Below, in pieces: positions 38,481 through 50,401 of a DNA stretch of 64,000 bases (positions within the stretch are counted from its first letter, which is position 1; the number at the start of each line of letters is the position of its first letter). The notes beneath the pieces were generated by a model that worked only from the letters and a program-made list of their open reading frames with translations, was not told where the DNA came from and made no database searches. The stretch is from Pempheris klunzingeri. Lineage: Eukaryota; Chordata; Actinopteri; Acropomatiformes; Pempheridae. Where the stretch lies: NCBI RefSeq assembly GCF_042242105.1, contig NC_092027.1, forward strand, positions 15,208,721 to 15,272,720, written 5' to 3'. Both the position numbers and the translations under genes were made by a program.

Positions 38481-39268
38481 TCATTATTTTTGGCTGCTGT
38501 TCCTGAATAACTTTAGGATCCCCCCCAGAGGAAATACAATATATACATAACATAATGCAACGCAAACCACGTACTCAAAAAGTATGGAGTTAAATTAACA
38601 CCCCTCTGACACTGGCAGAGCAGAAATGAACATTATAACCTCTACGTGGGTCCTGGTTTGCCTCCCTCCTTCCTAACCCCTTACCTTACCACCCACCCAC
38701 ACCCCTTACGTATTGTTACTCCCTCAACAAAACTTATGTAACTTTCTAGTCAGAGGCTATCAAGTCGTGTGTGTGTGTGTGTGTGTGAACAGCAGCAGTG
38801 TTAAGTACCTGAACTGGAGCTACTGGTGGGTTTCTGCTTGGTGTTCTGACGGGACTCCTTCATCCAGGGGAAGATCTGTTTGCGAGTAGAGGAGGTCGGT
38901 GAGCCGTTCTTAGCACTGGGCTGGCTGGACCCGTTGCTTGTGTTTTGGCTGATAGCACCGGGGGATTGTGAGGGAGGGGGTGGGCCTGACACCGGCACCT
39001 GCGGTTGATTGCTTTCGGGATGAACCTTAGACTGCGCCGCCTGAATGGCTGTGGTCCTGTCGCAGCTCTCCGCCATCTCCCCCGGCTTCTGCAGCGCCAC
39101 GGAGCCGTCAGGAGACTGCAGGGAGCAGGCAGGTCGATGGTACTCACTTTCCACATGAGAGGCCCGGGGATATTGGACCTGATTGGCATCATAACTGAAG
39201 CCATTTGCGCTTTGATATGGGTAGCCACTGTAAATTGCGGAGCTGTCGTAGTAGGTTGCCTTTTGCAT
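35210..39268 (-). CDS. hoxa3a: Homeobox protein Hox-A3a (two coding exons)
   Basis: Group-3 Hox factor; in vertebrates it patterns caudal hindbrain and the third and fourth pharyngeal arches (thymus and parathyroid region). Coding exons are 38809-39268 and 35210-36003, 417 residues (human 443). The donor is TTCAG|GTACTT, the acceptor ACAGTAG|AGAG, phase 1. The start ATG gives [13 protein letters not shown], the Hox3 signature; the in-frame codon further up is TTG. The hexapeptide IFPWMKES is at about 132-139. The homeodomain is at about 168-227 ([36 protein letters not shown]). Beyond it come a glycine run, the block [14 protein letters not shown] and the conserved end [12 protein letters not shown]. 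The 2805-bp intron is the largest of the five and contains the ~300-bp tandem array at 36943-38150 and a TG repeat. An overlapping upstream ORF lies in the leader. Non-coding 5' exons are known for HoxA3 in mammals and are not resolved here. Confidence 0.97.
36943..38150. repeat. Diverged ~300-bp tandem array in the hoxa3a intron
   Basis: Four full units and the start of a fifth, anchored at 36943, 37248, 37543, 37840 and about 38142 (periods 305, 295, 297 and about 302). Each unit opens with a doubled CGTGCGTAAAA or a variant. Next comes a TTAAAACTAATGAAAACGCC-like segment, a CACAATGAAGG-like segment, a CATGAGAAGGTGAGCAT-like segment, and a GACCCACCAAGTTTTCCTCT-like end. The doubled 11-mer is identical in units 1 and 3, has one substituted base per 11-mer plus a changed first base in unit 2, and is eroded in units 4 and 5. 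No open reading frame runs through the array. Confidence 0.8.
38396..38479. repeat. (TG)42 microsatellite in the hoxa3a intron
   Basis: 84 bp of pure TG, 330 bp from the coding exon 1 donor. Confidence 0.97.
38767..38787. repeat. Short (GT)n beside the hoxa3a donor
   Basis: 21 bp of GT, 21 nt inside the intron from the donor site. Confidence 0.9.
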
Positions 39269-39332
39269 CTCGCCGTTTCCCAATATTTATTTCAGAAACT
39301 GACAGGGTCTTGACACCCTTGTAGAATAACAT
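39189..39332 (-). other. Upstream ORF overlapping the hoxa3a start
   Basis: An ATG at 39332-39330, 64 nt before the hoxa3a ATG and in another frame, opens 47 codons ([20 protein letters not shown]...) ending at 39189 inside the hoxa3a coding region. Ribosomes using it would bypass the main start. Mouse Hoxa3 has a translation-inhibitory leader element that works through an upstream ORF. Requires that transcription starts upstream of 39332. Confidence 0.5.
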
Positions 39333-39346
39333 TGGCACCCCGTGGT

Positions 39347-39368
39347 CACGTGACGCCTCTCCGCCAAT
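39347..39368. promoter_or_regulatory. E-box plus CCAAT box at hoxa3a start
   Basis: CACGTG at 39347-39352 and CCAAT at 39364-39368, 11 bp apart, about 80 bp upstream of the hoxa3a ATG. A reverse CCAAT (ATTGG) also occurs at 39331-39335. USF and NF-Y are the usual binders of these motifs, and both act on the HoxB4 promoter in mammals. Confidence 0.45.
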
Positions 39369-42300
39369 GGCCTCCTCGGGTGAACCTAGGGTTACAAGAA
39401 GCACTGTGAGGAGAAGAAATGGTGGCGATCCATCTTACTTTTCAATACAAGGCTGACACTGGAGACTATGGAAGCAAGATAGGGCCAACAGTTCTGTAGA
39501 CTATTACCGTTTACCTTATGGCTTACACAGGGCAACAAAGGCACGCACTAACCTTGTATTACCATCTGTGCCAAACCACATCAAAACAAAAACCTTTTCA
39601 AAAGCATTTCGGATTTCCAAATCAATTTCTGGACCTAACAAGAAATTACGTGACATTTTAAACCTCCGAGCCTTTAGAAAATAAAACTGAACATAGAGTT
39701 ACGGATCATATAAAATGCTGTAGGAGAAAAAAAGCAGCTGTAAGAAAAGCTCATTAGCGGGTAACCACACAGGAAAATCCTATTTCTGTTATATTGTTAT
39801 TCTACCAACAGGGCTGTCAACAGTATATCTAATGTCCCATGTAGGAGCTGAAAATAACCTGTGTGTTGCACAAACTTTTAACCCAGTTTTTTTTTAACTG
39901 TTTGTGAAAAATCTTCCTCTAGTAACAGGATAGACCTCAATGCGCTGCGCTTCCCCGGCCACCTGGTGCAAAGCACAAACAACCGCATTCTCTTCTTTTT
40001 CTTTTCTTTGCATGCTGCAAGATAAATGGAAGGGCCACGAGGAAACCTGAAAAACCGGGCGGGCATCCGTGCATCTCTATGACCATGTTGTGAACTTTTC
40101 CTTGCAGGCCCATAATAATGGCTGCTGTCTGTGCTGTCTGCGCGGCGGTCCGTCGCGGTGATATATGGGGGTCAGTGGGCCGGGACGGCCTGCACGGAAT
40201 GAGCGGCCCGGTGAGCAGCCAAGCCCGGTATTCAGGCGCACAGAAACCCGGGATGGCACAGCAAGAGCCTGCTCCTAAAGCACCATAATTCACGCAGGTA
40301 ACCATGGGGATCAGCCTCTAAAAGATTATTGGGGAAACTGTAAACCATAATAGACACAGATCCACGGGTCATTTGGGGGAAATATTTTATAATGTGACAA
40401 TGCTAATGAAATAGTGGAATATTTAATGTGGACTCTCTGGGTTTCAATCAATGTCATTAAAAACAGCAAAGAGTAATGCATAATAATAATAATTATTATT
40501 ATTATTATAATAAGCTGCAGCACCTTTAAATATAAGTCAGTAATTTTAAACAAAAATAAAATTGAAATCCGTCAAATTAATTTACTGTTCAGGTCTGAAA
40601 TCATGCAGTTCTTTTGTCTGCACTCTGCATGTAACCATTGCAGTCGCCTTAATGAAGGGAGCAGATCACTTCTAGACTAAATCAAAATAGACTTATTTGA
40701 TTGCAACCCTGAATTAGAATTTTAACTGTTGAAACTAACAGGCCCAGGTGCCACGTGTCTAGTACTAAACATGACCTTAACAATAACGCTGTTAATACCG
40801 AAACCTGCAATAAACATATTACTTATTATTTTACAATCCATAGGTATAGTGCAGGCAGTCCCGGAGCAGGCACATAGCCGGAGTACCTTTTCATAAAATG
40901 AGCACAAAGAAATGAAATGAAACAGTCAAACAGCTCTGAGTCTGTGCAGCCGTGCATAACAAGAGGCAAATCAGTAGAAAATGAGCCCTGAGCTTGCCCT
41001 CAACGCAGCTAAACCGCAGAGTGAAAGAAGGTGTCTTCACTGTATCTGCACTCACGCTGACCTGGAAAAGATATCACAAAGCTGTGTGTTGTATATCTCC
41101 AGGCGAGCCATTGCGATAGTCATAAATGGCAGAGAAAGAGAGACAAATGACAGACTTGAGCTTTTCTACGCGGAGCAGCCTGCTCCACGTTAGAGAAATC
41201 TGGCTGCCTGGCTGTGTGTGTGAACTCTTCCTGAACCGAGATCTAAGTCATACGGTGATAAATCACCGCGCGACACACAAACTCCGCCATTTACAACCGA
41301 GGGAGCCTATTTCTGGCCTGCTTACCTTATCCTCTGACGACGAATGCAGAGCACCGAGCGATATTTTCTCATTCAGCGACGAAATCGATCAAAGCAGTAA
41401 TCCAAGAGAAAAGTTTAAAGGCAGGGCTGGCCGGGGTGAAGCACCAGCAGCAGACTGCGCCCTGCCATTCACCAGGCATTAGCAGCCACAACAAAAAAGG
41501 GAAGAGCCGAGAGAAACCCCTTTCCTTTCTTCCTTTGCTTTTTTTTTTTCCCTACTCGACGTGGATGGGTAAACCGAGATTACGAAAGCAGGCGTGAGCA
41601 GTCGGGTCAGCGAGATAAGAGTTATCTGGCCTCAAGATTGAATTTATCGTCATGCTATAGAGCAATGACCAGGGCTTCATAGCAATATTAAAGTGAGCCA
41701 AGGCTATGCAGGACTATGTGATCCTTCACCAGTACCATGCAGACACCAGTGAACTGCCCCGAACCAGAGCGTCACCATAGACAAAAAAAATTATGCAAAT
41801 AAGTAGCGCCTTGGAAAGCCAGTTCAAATCAAGTGGCTGCCTCTCCTCCTCCCCCAACCAAATGAGGTGGTGTGTCTGGAAAAAAAACAATACACGTAAG
41901 AAAAAGCACGCGAGTCCATCCTTATGGTGTTTTTAAATGTTTTTGTTGTTATTTACTCCACGTCCTGCAGTGGACCTATGAGCCCAGTGGATGTTGGAGT
42001 GAGGAGAGAATACAAAGGAATAATCTGCCGCTGACCACGCTGCATTTCCATTTCCACGGGACATAAAGGGCTTCTATGCACGGCTTAATCATTAACCCGC
42101 ATTTTTTGCATATTATCTTCAATCCTTTGGCCCAACGACGCGCAATCCCCATTCATTCCAGCGCCAGGTATTCCACTGCCTGCATGGCCTCTTGTGGGAA
42201 GAATTACAATGCAATGTTTTGTTTTTTTTAAGATTAGAAAGCACAACAACTTCAGATCAAAGCCGTGTTCGGTGTATATCACGGGAAAACCCCAACCGGG

Positions 42301-43769
42301 AGCAGGGTGTGAAAAATGGGAAGAAGTTTCATCACCAAAAGGCGAAGCGGAGGACATGCAGCGAGGAGCAGGGCAGAGGAGAGCCGGCTGCAGGGGGAAT
42401 CCCTCTGCATGGTAATACTGGCTTTTGCAGCCAAACGAAAGAATGGAAAGAAAAGGAAAAAAAAATAGATTTATGTCTTCTCAGCTTCCCCGGGCTGTAA
42501 ACACGTCCGGAGCTGCAGCTTCTCTGCTGGTTTCAGGCTCTGGGACAAAAATTCAGTGGCACAATTAAAAAGGTAGAAACACACGGACGGCGTGGGAGGG
42601 TGAGTGGGACACAAATTCACGCGTGAGGATTTTTTTTTAGCCAACTCGGCTTTTTCTTTTCTAAACCAAAGCAGTCACATTGTATAATTATTTACTTCTT
42701 TGTGCTTTGTTAAAATGCTGATTCGTCTGTCTCTTTAATTTGGCCCCGAGCAGAGGGTTAAATGTCAGTGAGGTGGTGCTCTCGTAATAAGGCGTAAAAC
42801 AATGTGAAAGAAAATCTGAAATGTTGATGAAAGAAAGAAAAAAAATAAAACTTGAGTGGTGTAAAACTATAGCAGCTACAAGCAGATGGCTTTCGCAGAA
42901 AGTAGTTTTTGAAAGGAGCGAGGCACCGCTCCAAGAGCTGCGATTCCCCTCGTCACTTTTATAGTGACAAATTACACCACAAAGACAAGTGGAAGAGAAG
43001 GAATTATTGCTCTCGGGCTGGTCATATTGCTGCTACAAGGAAACGTACAAGCCATAAGCTGCCTCTCTATCCCTGCGAGTGCTTTGGTGGGCGTGTGTGG
43101 TACTTATTAGAAATTGAATAAGGATATCACTATCAAGCATTCATAACACAAATCAATAAAGATATATGGACTTACCGAAGGCAGTTCAAGGTGTCTCGGA
43201 GACCGTGCGATGGCCTGAATTTACTTGGCTGGATTTCTGCAAGGAGCAATGAATATTTTCAATTTCTCAGAGGCTTTTTAACATTTTAAGGTGTTCTGTA
43301 AAATACGAGTCTGGGTTTTACAAGTGAAAAGTCGCTCCTCAGAGATTTTGATTAGTAATGAGTGTTGTTGTTATGCGTAATTGTTTAGGCCTTATTTTTT
43401 AAATGGCACAAAATGGAAACGCGTGGCGAAGAGGCTAACTCAAATCTTGTTAAGTTCGATGGAAACATTTTTAAGATAATTATTTGGTCAGTTTTTTCTG
43501 ATTTAACTTGGAGCTCCAAGTCTACGTGTTAAAGCGTTAACGTGTTAATGTCTTCGAGGAGCCATAAAATCTAGAAGGCTTTTAGCATTTTGCAACAAAA
43601 TATGAAATAAAATATATCTTTCAGTAGGGAAAGACAAAACAGTCACATGCTAATAAACAAACTACATTAATAAAAACAAAAATGGAAAGATTTTTTTTTT
43701 TGGCAAAATCAACATTAAACCCAAATGTTGCTGCCTATCAGCGTATTATCACTAATAACACTAAAACGG

Positions 43770-44880
43770 GCCAATGCAAATAACGTGTTTGTTGTTTCCC
43801 TGCAGGCCGGTAAGCATTTTCCCCACAAACGGATCGAATAGTCATTAGCTCTCGCGCACCATCTTCCCCAAGTCCCCGCGCCCATAAATCAAGCAGGAGC
43901 GCCGTGACCTCAGCGCGGCCGCGCGGTCCTGGATGGCACTCCGTCTTCCATTATATCCTCGTTTCCCTGGCGGAGCGACACAACCCCACCGCTTTCCCCT
44001 ACTTTTTATGGAGCTCATTCCTGATGTATCATTTACGCACAAAAAAACACGTTAAGACGACACGAGTTGTTTTGTTTTATAGGACCGGCTGCACATTGGA
44101 GCGGCCGCGCGCTCTGTTTGGGTTTTTTCTTGGAAGCCGATATTTAAATGGCCGCTTTATTTACAAAGGCTTGTGCTGGCCTATTTATCTAAACGGCTGC
44201 TCCCGCTATTAAGATGTAATTAAAAAGAGAGATATTTCATTCTTTGCTGCTTTATTCCAAGTTTACCCTGACTCAAACAATGGCTCTAATATACTGTTTA
44301 GGGAGCATCAAAGGGAACAATGCCTGATCAGTAATGGTCCACACAAACCTTTAAATGTTGTCTAAATCCTGCAGGCCTGCTGATGTTTGATTTGCTATGA
44401 TGAATCTGAGATATTAACAGATAGGAGAATACGAATAGCTTCTTGGTACCTGTCTATTTTCTCGCCCTGCAAAAACCCTGGACCCCTTTTTACTGACCTC
44501 TGTCTCGCGCAGCAATAACTCACGACAGTAATGAACAATCGGCGGAAATACCTCAAAATAAAATCCATCCTCCCAAAGCTCGGGGTCTGACTCTGTCCGC
44601 GTGGAAAAACATATCCGTCCGTGACAGCAGTATAATACATCCACAAATCTGGGATCCTCTCTCTTTCAGTCTGCCTCTCTTTTCTTATTCTCCCCTCGAT
44701 AAACAAACTACAAAGCTCGGACTCCCCTCGCGGAAAGTGGGGGTAACCCGCATATAATCAGCATCATATGGCCAGACCGGGGCTCCGGTTTTCTTCCCCG
44801 TGCCATAACACCGCGCAGTATTATGCGCCCTGCTCACGTGACGCAACGTCAACTTAAATCCCTTTTATTTGAGCCCGTGA
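43770..44880. promoter_or_regulatory. CpG-rich block inside the hoxa3a-hoxa4a spacer
   Basis: Contains the octamer ATGCAAAT (43773-43780), CCATAAATCA, CAGCGCGGCCGCGCGG, TTTTTATGGAG, a second GCGGCCGCGC, TATTTAAATGGCC and, at the right end, CACGTGACGCAACGTC. Composition is like a Hox promoter but no Hox coding sequence adjoins. A distal hoxa3a promoter is the simplest reading. Confidence 0.35.
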
Positions 44881-47800
44881 ATCATTAATGGAGGCAGTCA
44901 TTGCCCCTGAGGAGAAACGGATCAGTTTGGAGGGAGAAAAAAGAGGGGTATGTGACACTGCAATGTATCTGGCAGAGAAGCAAGTCTCTCGCAGGGAAGC
45001 AGCTTTTCCACGTGTCGCCCATTCAGAGGGAAAGACTGTTCTGTCAGTTTTAAAGTGCCATATATTTGGTGCCTGTTAGCGGCTGAGAGAGCTAATCCTG
45101 CTGCACTGTGCTGAGCCTCGAGTGCAGCCACAGATCTGAGCGAGGCTACAACCAGAATGTGTTGCACTGCAGCGCGATAATTCGCACTATGTGAGACGGA
45201 GAGGGCTTTCCCTACAAAATACCATTTAAGGATGGCATAATGATTACTCATCACTCCTGCAAACCTCCTCTCCTTTCTCTTCACAACGCAGCCAGGGCTG
45301 TGGGGAGCTTTACTCAATATCGCCCCCCCGTCCTCAGTCCTACAGTTTGGTTGTAGTACCACTTAGTCAGCCTCTGGTTCTCCATCAGCAAACGCCTGCA
45401 TGCTGCTGGCCATATTGAGAGAAAAGGCACACATTTACCTGTCCTACCTAAGGAGGCTGTGCGTCCTGGTGGTCGTGAAGGGGTGCGTGTCAGTCAGCAG
45501 TGAGCGGAAAGTGGAGGTGAGGTAACCAAAGAGTGGCTGCTCGACCCCGCTGATCAGTACATGGACCCCCATTACACCTACACGCCTTTACGCGTTTCCT
45601 TTGAGCAGCTGGGTGAAATTACAGATCTGTGCCAAGGCAGAGTTTGGGAGATTTTGGAGAGGAGGGGGAGCGAAAGTAAACGTGTGGACTAAGCCACTAT
45701 CCTGCTGTAGTTTGGCAAAACCACCATCTTCTAAACCAGTTACTACCCAAGAAGGGTGCCATGCGTGCGCTGGAGAAGATATCTAGCTTCTGCCACCTCA
45801 GGTATTGCAGAAAAAAAAGTCCTAGCCCGGAAGAGGTTCTCTCTTCTCGGCACCGTTTGGCGCTTGTTTTCCGTCAACACCGAGCAGCGGGCGTGGAAAA
45901 ATCCCACCACAACTATTAATCATTCGGGGCGGACATAGACAGCATCCCACTCCCACACCCGCCTTGAGTTGAGCGGTAAACTTTTAAAGACAGGAACAGA
46001 AGCAGACCAACTCTTATTAATTTGCCTTCCACACTTCCAACACTGGGGAAAAGAGGAGGAATATTAATGATGAGGGTTAAAAATTAAGTTATACGTACTG
46101 GTTCTAGACCATTGATTATCAGAAGAAAACCATTTCTCTTTTGTTGCACAGAATGTTTGTGTCTGTGAAATGTTATTTTGTTCCATCTTTGTTCTTCTTC
46201 GCTTACAGATGTGGAGCTGTCATCAGGATTATACGGCTTGACGTGACCGTGCGCTGGAAGCTAATCCCACGTTCCCTTTCGCCACCGCACCTGAACTCTT
46301 CTTTGACCCGGGCAGAGGCATAGAGAGTCGAGTGGGAAGTTATTTTGGGTTCAAAAACAAGGAGACGATGGAAAACAAAGGCCCAGGCTCAGCTGGTAGC
46401 ACACTTTTTTCCACCTTTTTTTCGCAATCTATCCAGACTTGCCATTTTCGAAAAAGTAGTAGTTGATGTATTGTGTTTAAATCTCAAAAGGTTTTAGCAT
46501 AAAACAAATGCTCCAGAGTTATTTACACAAATCGAGGCTCCTTATCACTGTCAGCGAAGAGGAGTTAGAGGTGCAGACCTCTGGATGTTGGCCAGACGGC
46601 GGTCCATATCTTCCCACAATGTTGACACTCCGAGCTCTTAACAGCCAGGCTTAGGTTACCGATACACTCAGCCGAAGATAACTCTTTCTGCGAGGTTTAC
46701 ATCGGCCAACATCAAGGCTAATGCGAAATTCAACGCTTAAGCTGATTTGGAACCATCTCTCGTGGATGCAGACGGACTAGGACACCATAACTGTGTGCGT
46801 AAAGGTGGTTGTAATAAAGCTATTTGAATTTTCCTGTTGGCTCTTTATTGTGATTTAAAGGGTTCCCAGAACATATATAATAAGATTTTGTGCAATAGCC
46901 GTCAGTTGGAAGTAAGTCCCCCCCAATAATAACTATTTGTATAATTATAATTATCTTCATGAGTAACATTGTCACATACCCTCAGCACTTCGTTAATGTT
47001 TAACCTGTGTGTGAACTGTCTATTGTGTTAACTCCAGCTGAAAGGCTCCTTCAAGCAACACAGATGTTCTATGCTTTGTTACTTTTTACTTGTTTAAATG
47101 CACTTGCTCTCATTTCTGTATTTAAGAGTAAAATAAAGGTCATTATTGAATGATAGAAAGAAGACTTTCCACTGTTAAAATCCATACGAACGGCAGATTA
47201 AAACATTTTTGAAGTACTTTTTGCAGCCATAAATGTTCATGTCAACTTTTAGTGACTGTGTTCCTTCACACAAAGAAAAGTTTCGGCTACACCTACATTT
47301 TCACCTCTGCAGCCACGTGTGTTGCATCAAAAACAAAAAATGTGTTTAGTCTCATAAAACATTGACTACCAGAGTGCAGGTTGACTTTCATCATCCTAAT
47401 GTGGCGTAAGTGATGGAAATTTAGATCTTCTTTCTTGTATCATAGTATCTGTGAGGTCCAATATGATACAAGGTTCATGTCTGTTTCATACGTTAACGTT
47501 TGAGCACTAAATACAAACACCTGCTATGTAATAACTGTATTTTTAAAGTAAACTAAAATATTTTTGCAATCAAATTAAGAAATATGACTATTCGGGTTTG
47601 ATAATAATAATTTTATGACATTAGCAGGCTCAGAAACTCTACAGCATAGCTGTGTAGCTGGAAATAAACAGATAATATTACAATATCTATGAATATGCTC
47701 CAGAAGATTATGAATTAAACCCTACTTCCGGGATATTTCATACAAATTTTTCAAGAGTTTCACAGAATTTAAGATAAAAAAAAACAATCAAATCTACTCA

Positions 47801-50401
47801 CAAGTCATGACGCTCTGTGTCCAGCGGACAGAGTTTTGTCAGGGGAGAAGAGATCTGACTCGCACCCTGCAGAGGATCACTTCAAATGAAAATAAGGCAG
47901 ATTTTCAGATCTATTTCTGACCCCGGGGCATTTATTATTCAGCAAGTCACGTGAGGGAGCGAATTAAAATTTCAGTACATTGGAAGTGACCTCTATTCGC
48001 GAATCAAATGACTTGAAATCTGTAATTTAGCTACTTGGACTTGTTGGAGTCTGCGCAAAATCGGTGCCAATCAGCCTCAACGCCATCTTCTGCACAGCTT
48101 CCATGACTGCAGCAAGTGCTGCTGCGGAGGAGTACATGCAAAGAGGGGTCTAACATTTCTGCAGGATCATGTTTCTTATGCAGACAAAAAAAAAAAAAAA
48201 GAAAGAAAGATGCAACAAAAACTGCATGAACAAAAGGTACATCCTTGTCGATATAGTTGCTACTACAATACTGTGTATAAATTCTGTCTGTCTGTCTACT
48301 GTGGGAATTCTAATGAATGTCAGCTTTATCTTATATACAATTAAATGCATTGCAAATCCATTCATTATGATATTATTGGCATAAATATCGAGCGGAAACC
48401 ATCAGTGCTAAAACACGTCGAGCGTAAATCTAAATTACATGCACAATGCCAGTATGTTTCAGCTCATATCTGCCTTCTCTGCACGGCCTGACAGGGGTGC
48501 TTCTCTGATGAATTGCACAAGAGCTGTCCCTTGGAATAATTTTGGGAAAATTCATGGCTCAGATTCACACCTAAACACCGTTTTGTTTCCGCGCTGTCTC
48601 TGGGTAAATCTCAAATGAGAAGAAAAAGGCTCGCGGAGGTCTCGGCACTGATGTATGGTCTGAACGTTGTGTGTGTCGAAAGGTCAGGGGTCAGAAGAAG
48701 TGCTCTGAGCCGGTGATTGGCCAGAGCCGGCCGTGTCCCCTGGTTGAACCCTCTATTGTTTGGATGTAGCAGGTAGTGACCAACACTCACACTCTGGTGC
48801 ACTGAGCTTGGCTGAGATCTCCCTATAATGACAAGTGAAAACGATATGTGGAGCTGGATAAATGTAGCAATTTTTGGTTGGTTTGATTCCTGTGGCAGCA
48901 GTAAAGCCTGCAACACTTGAACACCTCATATCTGCTGCACAGCTCACCCTCATCCACGAAAATGCGCATGACATTCATGCACATTTTACGGATTACATTT
49001 TCATTCTGCTGAGCACTAAAAGGCAGAACTAAACCCGTCATATCACCACGTTTTACGCACTGTGTTGTAGACGGAGATACAGCTTGTAAGACATACCTAA
49101 TTCTGAACAGGTCACAGATATTAAACGCCTGAACATGTAAGACCCGTTTCCCTTCCTGTAAATAAAGAGAAAGTTTGCGCCCTGATTAACAAGGGATTCC
49201 TCTCTGTAAATACCATCAAACATAGCGAAAAGATTGTGTTTCTATTCAGATAAAGTTAAAAAAGAAAGAAGAAAGAAGAAGTGTGGTGCAGTAAATTATC
49301 CAATGCCCGGACACACTATCACAATTTTACGCACGCTCTCCAAACACTGGATAGCCTGATTCAAATATATAGAATAAAAGATTGTTTAAATAGCCCACGT
49401 CCGGAAATGAAAACAAACAGCACGAAAATACGATGTTTGAGTTTTAAAATGCAATCCCCAAATTAGGAATGTATATCAGAAAATGAGGCACATAAACGTA
49501 TTTGGCAAGTCAACACGCGCGGTTTAAAAAAATACATGTTGCGCTCAATTCAAATTGATGAGAAAATATCCAAAACCAAATCAGCCATATAAGTGAAGTA
49601 CATATTTATTTCACAAGGACAGATTGAGCCTACACTAACCTGCATCACAACGGTCATTACTGAGACAACACATACAAATATTCACAGTTTAGAACACAGC
49701 ACAACATGGGACGGACTAGCACGAGGAAAACTAGACCTTACAACACCAACAAACATAATTCTACTGGACGAAATTCTTTCCTTATTGTGCCTTCATTATG
49801 ATTTGCCTATGTACATTAAACGTGAAAGTCACCTGGACTACATTCAACAGTAAACCAACCCAGTCAAACACACAAACTACACTGTTACTCTGACTGATGC
49901 CATACCTCTAAAAACAGCCGTCTGGTTTCCTAACAGGCATCTCGAGTCTCGCTAAATATCTTTCAAGTATATTAGAACTTTCCATGAGCAATAATAATTA
50001 AAAAAAAAAAAAAAAAGAAAAATAATAATAAAAGAGAACATAGTAGAAAGAGTTCCAACTTACTTTTACCTCACTCAATTTTAACTGTAATGATACAATT
50101 TGATCCAAGTCCTACGTTTGAATGTGCGTTATCCTTCTTTCATAATAATAAACAAATATATAAACACTTCAGTTGCCAGCGTGGCAATTAAAGGTGAATT
50201 TCAAGCTTATATGAAGAGGGCGAGGATGAGCGGAGAGGGGAAGGGTACAAAGGACGTGACAGGGGCCCAATGGCAGAGGCAAGGTGGAAAGAGAGAACAC
50301 CATGTGTGTAAAATACTGAGAATCGGTCCATCAAATTCCACTTGTGTTATTTGCCATCTCAGTCTGGATTGGGGTTTTATGGGATGGGGTTCGTTCAAGC
50401 A

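Larger units (their letters stand above)
39269..50401. other. hoxa3a-hoxa4a spacer (11 kb)
   Basis: The largest spacer. CpG-rich, gene-start-like blocks occur at about 40060-40310 and 43770-44880, with no Hox coding exon in either. A perfect DR1 site is at 48681-48693. The rest is AT-rich, and the right 0.8 kb should include the hoxa4a 3' UTR. Non-coding 5' exons of hoxa3a are the likeliest transcripts here. Confidence 0.5.

Noticed and set aside
39269..39283. N-terminal extension of hoxa3a (GNGE before MQKAT)
   Set aside because: The upstream codon is TTG; the Hox3 start is MQKATYYD.
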